Shown here: one piece after another, positions 58,815 through 64,000 of the stretch
Layout: each line of letters opens with the position of its first letter
How positions within the stretch are numbered: position 1 is the stretch's first letter
DNA from: NORP23 sp050302475
GTDB lineage: Bacteria; Pseudomonadota; Alphaproteobacteria; Rhodobacterales; Rhodobacteraceae
DNA length: 64,000 nt
Assembly (NCBI GenBank): GCA_050302475.1
Contig: JBNLBF010000010.1
Location: 33,636-97,635, forward strand
Reading direction: 5' to 3'
Notes under the pieces: model-generated
Told to the model about the DNA's origin: nothing
Seen by the model: only the letters and a program-made list of their open reading frames with translations
Databases searched by the model: none
Made by a program: the position numbers and the translations under genes

Positions 58815-59958
58815 GGTTAGCAAACTCTCTGCCACCTATGGCCAACACCGCGCGCTGGAAGATTCCTCGATCCGCGTGAACAAGGGCGAGATTGTTGTCA
58901 TCCTCGGCGCAAACGGGGCCGGCAAATCGACCCTGCTGAAAGCCGTCAGCGGCATTTGCGAGGGGCAGGTCAGCGGATCGATCACCATGAACGGGACGGA
59001 GCTGGTTGGCATGAAACCCGACCGGATCGTCGAACAGGGTGTTGCGCTGGTTCCCGAAGGGCGTGGGATATTCGGGGATCTGTCGGTCGAGGAAAACCTG
59101 ACGCTCGGCGCCTATGCCGAGCGCGCCAAAGATGCCGAGCGCAGCAGTCTGGACAAGGTTTACGCCCTGTTCCCGAAACTGCGCGAACGTCGCCGCCAAA
59201 CTGCCCGCACAATGTCGGGTGGCGAGCAGCAGATGGTTGCGATTGGCCGCGCGATGATGTCGAACCCGTCGATCCTGACTCTGGACGAGCCATCGTTGGG
59301 GCTGGCACCCGTGCTGTGCAAGGAACTGTTCCAGAACCTGAAACGGGTGCGTGACAGCGGCATCGGGATTTTGCTGGTAGAGCAGAACGCACGGGCATCC
59401 TTGGCAATTGCGGACAGGGGGTATCTGTTGGAAAACGCGCATATCATTCATGAAGATACGGCGGAAAAACTGGCGAGCGATTCCGCAGTGCAAAAGGCGT
59501 ATCTAGGCGGCGCGGCGAGTAAGGTTTCGCCGGTCGCAGCGCCGATATCACCGGAACCTCGCCCGGCGCCGTCGGGTCCGTCCCCGTCAGACATCGCGGC
59601 AGCGGCAATGAAATCCATCGCCCAGCCGAAAGCAGCACCTGCGCCAGTTGCGCCGCCGCCCAAACCGACACCCATTGCGGCGCCAACCCCGCCGCCCCCA
59701 CCGCCGCCATCGCAACCAACAGCAGGCGGCGTGAATGGCATCGACATCAATGCGCTTGTCAATCATGCGCGTGAAGTGTCGGCGGGCAGCATGGCGAAGC
59801 CGACGGGATCGCTGCCGTCACAGCCAGCCGCACCTCCCATGCCAACCTCACAACCCCGTCTGAAAATGCCCGATCTGAACGCGCACGGCGACCGGTTGAA
59901 ATCAATGCTTGCTGAAATGGAAGAGGCTGCGCAGCGCGCGCGGCAACGCAACAAATAA
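58801..59958 (+). CDS. livF: Branched-chain-type ABC ATPase LivF with a long proline-rich C-terminal extension
   Basis: A 385-residue ATPase. Residues 1-236 are a normal LivF: Walker A GANGAGKSTLL (36-46), LVPEGRGIFGDLSVEENL, signature TMSGGEQQMVAIGRAM, Walker B ILTLDEPSLGLAPV, H-loop VEQNARAS. Then comes an extension of about 150 residues: Pro/Ala-rich (AAPTPPPPPPPSQP near 300), a short GVNGIDINALVNHAREVSAG piece and a final charged helix-like end (LKSMLAEMEEAAQRARQRNK). LivF proteins normally end near 235. Three ATGs run in a row at the start (58801, 58804, 58807); it overlaps livG. Confidence 0.9.
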   Translation: MMMLEVSKLSATYGQHRALEDSSIRVNKGEIVVILGANGAGKSTLLKAVSGICEGQVSGSITMNGTELVGMKPDRIVEQGVALVPEGRGIFGDLSVEENLTLGAYAERAKDAERSSLDKVYALFPKLRERRRQTARTMSGGEQQMVAIGRAMMSNPSILTLDEPSLGLAPVLCKELFQNLKRVRDSGIGILLVEQNARASLAIADRGYLLENAHIIHEDTAEKLASDSAVQKAYLGGAASKVSPVAAPISPEPRPAPSGPSPSDIAAAAMKSIAQPKAAPAPVAPPPKPTPIAAPTPPPPPPPSQPTAGGVNGIDINALVNHAREVSAGSMAKPTGSLPSQPAAPPMPTSQPRLKMPDLNAHGDRLKSMLAEMEEAAQRARQRNK

Positions 59959-59976
59959 TTATGAAAGGACTGCTCA

Positions 59977-61452
59977 ATGCTTGATACGATGAACACTCCG
60001 CCAACCATCAAAGGGATGTATATCGGCGGCGACTGGGTCCCCGCTGCGCGGACCTTTGACGATCTGAATCCGTCTGACAACTCGCTTTACGCCCGCATTC
60101 CCGATGGCTCTGCCGAGGATATGCGCCGCGCGATTGCGACCGCCCAAGCGGCCTTTCCGGCATGGTCTGGACTGCGCTTCCACGAACGTGCCCATCACCT
60201 GTTAAAGATCGCCGACACCTGGGATCGCCGCAAAGATGATTTCATCGCGGCCGCCGTGAACGAGGGCGGTGGCTGGTTTGGCAAAGGGATTTTCGAGGCT
60301 GGCTATGTCGCCGAGGTGTTCCGTTCTGCCGCAGCCCTTTGTTACCAGAATATCGGTGAGGTGCTGCCGTCCGAACATGGCAAATTTTCAACAGCGACAC
60401 GCTGGCCCCTTGGCGTGGTCAGCGTCATTTCCCCGTGGAATATGCCGGGCATTCTGACCTCTCGCGGGTTTGCGGCGGCGCTGGCGGTTGGCAACACGGT
60501 GGTGCTGAAACCCTCCGAAGATACGCCGTATGCCGGTGGTCTCTATTTCGCGGAAATCATGGAAGAAGCCGGCCTGCCCAAAGGCGTTTTCAACGTCGTG
60601 ACCTGTTCGCGTGACAGCGTTGCGGCAGTGGGCGACGAGATGATCGAAAACCCGCTGGTAAAGGCCGTGTCTTTCACCGGATCAACCGCCGTGGGTCGCC
60701 ATATCGCCGCCAAAGCCGGGGCGCATTTGAAAAAAGCCTGCGTTGAACTGGGCGGCAAGGACAGTCTGATTATCCTTGAGGACGCCGATATCGACCACTC
60801 CGCCAAGGCGGCGAATTTCGGATCGTTCATGCATCAGGGGCAGGTCTGTATGTCCACGGAAAAAATCCTCGTGCAGGAAAGCGTCTACGACGAATTCATG
60901 TCAAAGTTTCTGTCGCGCGCCGCGAAACTGCGCACGGGGCATACGAACGACAAAGACAATGTCATCGGGCCGCTGGTGAATAACCGACAGGCGCTGCGGG
61001 TCAAGGCGTTGATTGATGATGCGGTGGCCAAGGGCGCGCATGTCGAACTCGGCGGGAAGTGTTGGGACAATTTTGTTGAGCCGACGGTCCTGACGAACGT
61101 CAATCCATCGATGAATATTTGGAATGACGAAACCTTTGGCCCTGTCGTTATTGTGTCGAAATTCCGCACCGAAGACGAAGCGATTGCGATGAATAACGAC
61201 ACGGAATACGGCCTGACCGCCGCCATCATGACAGAGAGCGAACCGCGCGCACTGCGCATGGCCGAAAAGCTCGATACCGGCATGGTCCACGTTAACTGCC
61301 AGAATATTAACGACGAGCCGCACGTGCCGTTCGGGGGTGTCAAAGCCTCGGGCGTTGGGCGCTATGGCGGACGCTGGTCAATCGATGCATTTACCGAGCT
61401 GCGCTGGATCACGCTCGACCGTGGCGGACGGCATTTCCCGCCAGTCTTTTAA
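59977..61452 (+). CDS. Aldehyde dehydrogenase (second in the Liv operon)
   Basis: A 491-residue NAD(P)-dependent aldehyde dehydrogenase with standard motifs: WPLGVVSVISPWNMPG, FTGSTAVGRHIAAKAGA, general base Glu257 in ACVELGGKDSLIILEDAD, catalytic Cys291 in HQGQVCMSTEKILV, and FGPVVIVSKF near the end. It resembles betaine-aldehyde and benzaldehyde dehydrogenases; substrate unassigned. AAAGGA stands 7 bases before the ATG. It shares with the first dehydrogenase an intact catalytic pair, but not the LELSDK change, so the two are unlikely to be a recent duplication. Confidence 0.9.
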   Translation: MLDTMNTPPTIKGMYIGGDWVPAARTFDDLNPSDNSLYARIPDGSAEDMRRAIATAQAAFPAWSGLRFHERAHHLLKIADTWDRRKDDFIAAAVNEGGGWFGKGIFEAGYVAEVFRSAAALCYQNIGEVLPSEHGKFSTATRWPLGVVSVISPWNMPGILTSRGFAAALAVGNTVVLKPSEDTPYAGGLYFAEIMEEAGLPKGVFNVVTCSRDSVAAVGDEMIENPLVKAVSFTGSTAVGRHIAAKAGAHLKKACVELGGKDSLIILEDADIDHSAKAANFGSFMHQGQVCMSTEKILVQESVYDEFMSKFLSRAAKLRTGHTNDKDNVIGPLVNNRQALRVKALIDDAVAKGAHVELGGKCWDNFVEPTVLTNVNPSMNIWNDETFGPVVIVSKFRTEDEAIAMNNDTEYGLTAAIMTESEPRALRMAEKLDTGMVHVNCQNINDEPHVPFGGVKASGVGRYGGRWSIDAFTELRWITLDRGGRHFPPVF

Positions 61453-61467
61453 GGGAGGATGGAGAAA

Positions 61468-63021
61468 ATGAACGCAGTAGGATGGATAATTCTTGCCCTT
61501 GTTGTCATCGCGATCATCATCGCGCTGGCCGCATGGTTCTATGAACGCGCCACGAACGAGGTCAGCCTTGTAAAAACCGGTATCGGCGGACGCAAGGTCA
61601 TCATTGATGGCGGCACGCTTGCGATCCCCTATTTCCACGAAATCAGCCGCGTGAACATGCAGACGATCCGTCTGGATGTGACACGGCGCGGCGAAAGCGC
61701 CCTGATCACCAAGGACCGGATGCGCGTAGATGTGGGGGCAGAGTTTTATACCTCGGTCGTGCCCGAAGCGGACTCGATTGCCCGGGCAGCACAAACGCTG
61801 GGGCGGCGCACGTTTCATCCCGATCAGCTGAAAACCCTGATCGACGGGATGATGGTCGACGCGCTGCGCTCCGTCGCGGCGCAGATGACCATGGACGAAC
61901 TGCACGAAGATCGTGGCATGTTTGTCCGTGATGTGCGCGATGCGCTGAAGGGGACGCTGGAACGTTATGGCTTGCAGCTGGATTCCGTTTCCCTGACCGA
62001 TCTCGACCAAACGCCATTTTCCGCGCTTGACGAAAACAACGCGTTTAACGCCGTCGGCATGCGCAAACTGGCGGAGGTGATTTCCAAGTCCAAAAAGGAA
62101 CGCGCAGAGATCGAGGGCGAAAGCGATGTGTCTGTCCGCCGTGCCGCGATGGAATCCAATCGCCGCAAGCTTGAAATCGATCTGGAAGAGCGTCGCGCTG
62201 AAATCGCGCAAGTTCAGGAGATCGAAACTCTGATGGCGGCGCAGCTGACCGAAGTGGCGCGTCACAAGGCGGTCGCCGAACGCGAAGCCGCCCACGCGCG
62301 TATCAAGATGGAGCAGGAAATTCAATCGGCCGACATCGCAAGGGAATTGGCGATCAAAGAGGCGGAAATCTCGCAGCAGCGTGCGTTGAATATTGCGGAG
62401 CAGGAACGCCAGATCCAGATTTCCGCAAAAAGTCAGGAGGAAAGCAAAGCTAAGGCCGAGGCGGATGTTGCGCGTGCCGAAGCGGTAAAAGCCGAAGAAG
62501 CGATCCTGACAGCCCGGCAATTGGCCGAAGCGGAACGGCGCAAGCAGGTCGCATTGCTGGCCGCGCAGCAGGACGCCGAAACCGCCGCGACCCGTGCACG
62601 GATAGCGTCGGAATCCGACAAGGCGACCGCCAAGGATCGCCGCGAGGCCAAACGCGAAGAAACGGAGGCGATGAAGTACCTGAAGCTCGCCGAAGTCGAA
62701 GCAGAAGCCGCCCGGATCAAGGCAGAAAATGCCCGCTCGGATGCGCTGATGGCGATGGAGCTGGAGAAACTCCGCCTGAAATCCATGCCCGGGATTATCG
62801 AGCAGATGGTGAAACCGGCGGAGAAAATCGACAGCATTTCGATCAACCATATTACAGGCCTTGGCAGCAAGGGTGGCGAAGGGACAGAAAAATCCTCTCC
62901 CGTCTCGGATATCGTTGACTCCATTATGGAAATGTCTGTCGCCATGCCCGCGCTGAACAAGCTGGGCGAGATGGTCGAGGCGGGAATGGCAAAGCCAGCC
63001 GGCAAAGACAAGAAAGCGTAA
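61468..63021 (+). CDS. Flotillin-like SPFH/Band-7 protein
   Basis: A 517-residue protein with an N-terminal helix (VGWIILALVVIAIIIALAAW, about 5-25), an SPFH domain (SLVKTGIGGRKVIIDGG through FERYGLQLDSVSLTDLDQ-like end near 190), then a long Glu/Ala/Lys-rich coiled coil (about 200-440), as in flotillin/YqiK. ATG at 61468 after GGAGAAA fits better than the ATG at 61459, which directly abuts GGGAGG. It is cytoplasmic-membrane scaffold-like in its family. It is the last gene of this operon, an unusual place. Confidence 0.9.
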   Translation: MNAVGWIILALVVIAIIIALAAWFYERATNEVSLVKTGIGGRKVIIDGGTLAIPYFHEISRVNMQTIRLDVTRRGESALITKDRMRVDVGAEFYTSVVPEADSIARAAQTLGRRTFHPDQLKTLIDGMMVDALRSVAAQMTMDELHEDRGMFVRDVRDALKGTLERYGLQLDSVSLTDLDQTPFSALDENNAFNAVGMRKLAEVISKSKKERAEIEGESDVSVRRAAMESNRRKLEIDLEERRAEIAQVQEIETLMAAQLTEVARHKAVAEREAAHARIKMEQEIQSADIARELAIKEAEISQQRALNIAEQERQIQISAKSQEESKAKAEADVARAEAVKAEEAILTARQLAEAERRKQVALLAAQQDAETAATRARIASESDKATAKDRREAKREETEAMKYLKLAEVEAEAARIKAENARSDALMAMELEKLRLKSMPGIIEQMVKPAEKIDSISINHITGLGSKGGEGTEKSSPVSDIVDSIMEMSVAMPALNKLGEMVEAGMAKPAGKDKKA

Positions 63022-63034
63022 ATGCTTACCAGCT

Positions 63035-63062
63035 AGGCCGGTGTGGTCAACTGCACCGGCCT
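63035..63062 (+). terminator. Hairpin after the flotillin gene
   Basis: Stem AGGCCGGTG / CACCGGCCT (9 bp) with a 10-base loop, 13 bases after the stop. No U-tract follows, so termination efficiency is uncertain, but it marks the end of the operon. Confidence 0.55.
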
Positions 63063-63088
63063 GGACGGCACAGTTCAGACACGGGTCA

Positions 63089-63382
63089 GTGTCAAAGAAA
63101 AAGTCCATAGATGAACGCTCCTTTCCTATCCGCGTTCGTTACCGCGTACCCGAAGAAGGTCTTGGGATGCGGTTGGACAAAATATTCGAATGGCTGAATC
63201 AGGAGCTGGGGCGGAATTTCTACGCCCAAAACTCGGAAAGTATTCCCGGACAAGGCGACGGGATTTGTTTTTACTTTTTGTCCATCTCGCATGCCTTTCG
63301 ACATTTCGAAATGATGGATGCTTTGGGTTTGGAGCTATTGTGCGTTCAAGATAACGGGATGTTGCCTACTTGGAGACGGTAA
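63089..63382 (+). CDS. Small hypothetical protein at the AT-richer edge
   Basis: A protein of about 97 residues that I do not recognise by name, but it looks real: RSFPIRVRYRVPEEGLG, RLDKIFEWLNQELGRNFYAQ, GDGICFYFLSISHAFRHF. It resembles short alphaproteobacterial proteins of unknown function with a PIR-xRhxxPxxGLG start. The frame is open upstream to a GTG at 63041, but that lies in the hairpin; the GTG at 63089 is a guess (ATG at 63167 is also possible). No convincing ribosome site. Codons look less GC-biased than in the operon before it. Confidence 0.5.
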   Translation: MSKKKSIDERSFPIRVRYRVPEEGLGMRLDKIFEWLNQELGRNFYAQNSESIPGQGDGICFYFLSISHAFRHFEMMDALGLELLCVQDNGMLPTWRR

Positions 63383-63547
63383 AAAATGGATTTCTTGAGG
63401 GTGCGAAAATGGTGTTTTCTTAAGTTATGAATTTGCCCTTAGCCGACGTTGGAGCGTCTGTCAGCGAATGGCAGCATTGAGCCCGAAGCGGTCTTCAAGA
63501 ACTTCATCATTCCACTGACGGGCGAAGTATGACACATATTTAGGATT

Positions 63548-63578
63548 GATTTATTCGGTCGAATGATTTAAATAAATC
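63548..63578. promoter_or_regulatory. Nested palindromes upstream of the TetR gene (candidate operator)
   Basis: Outer perfect 8-base arms GATTTATT (63548-63555) and AATAAATC (63571-63578); inside, a second dyad ATTCG-GT-CGAAT (63553-63564). They end 16 bases before the TetR start, after which GAGGAG (63582-63587) is the ribosome site. Such a place fits an autoregulatory TetR site and overlaps a likely promoter. Confidence 0.55.
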
Positions 63579-63593
63579 TGCGAGGAGATTCGG

Positions 63594-64000
63594 ATGGCTC
63601 GTGTCACGGCAGAACGTGTTCAAGAAACCAAGCGAGAGCTTTTGGATGCTGCACAACAAGTGCTCCTGAAGGAGGGCTACTCTGGACTCTCCACCCGGCG
63701 TGTAGCCGAGGTCGCTGGCACTCAAATGAGCCAGATCCAGTACCATTTTGGATCAAAAGAAGGGATGATCCTGGCCCTATTTGAGTATCTGAACGACCAG
63801 CTGATCGAACGCCAAACCAAAACTTTTGATGACCCAAATCTTAATGTTGCTGAGAAATGGGCACTGTCTTGCGATTATCTCGATGAAGACATTGCTTCCG
63901 GATATGTAAGGGTTCTGATGGAGTTGACGGCGGTTGGTTGGAGCAAACCAGCAATCGGCACTGCAGTACGAGCGGCATACAGCGAATGGCGCGCTCAAAT
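63594..64000 (+). CDS. TetR-family regulator (N-terminal part; cut by window end)
   Basis: The first 135 residues of a TetR protein. The N-terminal DNA-binding domain is canonical: ERVQETKRELLDAAQQVLLKEGY, then STRRVAEVAGTQMSQIQYHFGSKEGMI with the helix-turn-helix. The ligand domain begins (DDPNLNVAEKWALSCDYL). GAGGAG stands 6 bases before the ATG. The gene continues past 64000. The target and ligand cannot be inferred from this part. Confidence 0.9.
   Translation, partial: MARVTAERVQETKRELLDAAQQVLLKEGYSGLSTRRVAEVAGTQMSQIQYHFGSKEGMILALFEYLNDQLIERQTKTFDDPNLNVAEKWALSCDYLDEDIASGYVRVLMELTAVGWSKPAIGTAVRAAYSEWRAQ

Noticed and set aside
59977..61452. Second aldehyde dehydrogenase as a tandem duplicate of the first
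   Set aside because: The N-termini, the LELGGK/LELSDK region and the sequence around the catalytic Cys differ too much for a recent duplication.
63041..63088. GTG start of the small edge protein at 63041
   Set aside because: It falls inside a 9-bp hairpin that ends the flotillin operon, and the added residues look random.
61378..63108. A 576-codon open frame opposite the flotillin gene
   Set aside because: Arises from the codon bias of the Ala/Glu-rich coiled coil; it is antisense to a clear flotillin, His/Arg/Phe-rich, with no family match.
63383..63593. Possible gene remnant in the gap before the TetR gene
   Set aside because: Only very short frames occur; no residue motif supports a remnant, so it is left as intergenic.
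1..64000. tRNA genes, rRNA, CRISPR arrays, insertion sequences, prophage genes
   Set aside because: None was recognised by eye; no regularly spaced repeats, transposase or integrase motifs were seen. A dedicated tRNA and IS search would be needed to exclude small remnants.

Overview
The window reads as a chromosomal segment of an alphaproteobacterium of the Rhodobacteraceae (Roseobacter group). Grounds: a complete sox cluster with soxCD, TRAP and amino-acid ABC transporters, the aa3-oxidase assembly block running into surf1, thrC and an M16 peptidase, Tat and Sec signals of the expected type, and tightly packed genes joined by ATGA or GTGA overlaps. No tRNA, rRNA, CRISPR array, transposase or phage gene was recognised. 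Only the far right edge looks different in base composition.

Layout. 0-2 kb: glycolate oxidase genes glcD and glcE (glcE cut by the left edge). 2-10.2 kb: a DUF599 membrane protein, then a four-gene MoxR - DUF58 - BatA/DUF4159 - large membrane protein operon, with a divergent DUF1285 gene. 10.2-21.6 kb: the sulfur-oxidation cluster. soxR, a GlcG/HbpS-like gene and soxS lie on the minus strand; soxV-W-X-Y-Z-A-B-C-D-E-F lie on the plus strand, ending in a strong terminator and a DUF302 gene. 21.6-26.2 kb: a polar amino-acid ABC transporter and dapE. 26.2-34.3 kb: a salvage and housekeeping block (flavin reductase, mtnP, nadR-like, apt, a D-2-hydroxyacid dehydrogenase, an MBL-fold protein, two GNATs). 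34.3-41.6 kb: one long minus-strand run, ctaC-ctaB-small membrane gene-ctaG-ctaE-unknown-surf1-thrC-M16 protease. 41.7-44.5 kb: tldD, a glycosyltransferase and a small hemP. 44.5-52.5 kb: pobA with its AraC-type regulator, a TRAP transporter, a small drug/metabolite-type permease, an alpha-ketoglutaric-semialdehyde dehydrogenase and an SMP-30 lactonase. 52.5-63.0 kb: an AraC regulator divergent from an operon holding an aldehyde dehydrogenase, a complete Liv-type ABC transporter, a second aldehyde dehydrogenase and a flotillin. 63.0-64 kb: an AT-richer edge with a small unknown gene and a truncated TetR regulator.

How the genes work together. The sox genes encode a full periplasmic thiosulfate-to-sulfate pathway: SoxXA loads substrate on SoxYZ, SoxB hydrolyses sulfate off, SoxCD oxidises the carrier-bound sulfane, and SoxV/SoxW/SoxS handle thiol redox. 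The SoxR repressor carries cysteines at 42 and 108, as in the persulfide sensors BigR/SqrR. An ATTC-N8-GAAT site, exact in the soxW-soxX gap and one base off in the soxS-soxV gap, gives a concrete regulatory model. mtnP and apt form a short adenine-salvage route. The cta genes supply oxidase subunits II and III, heme O synthesis and copper insertion, but subunit I is not in this window.

The least conventional region is 53.4-63.0 kb. There a Liv-type importer, whose LivF ATPase has a roughly 150-residue proline/alanine-rich tail, is combined with two aldehyde dehydrogenases (one with an altered LELGGK motif) and a flotillin, under a divergent AraC regulator with a perfect inverted repeat in the shared promoter region. 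The substrate cannot be read from the sequence; an aromatic or other aldehyde-yielding compound is a reasonable guess.
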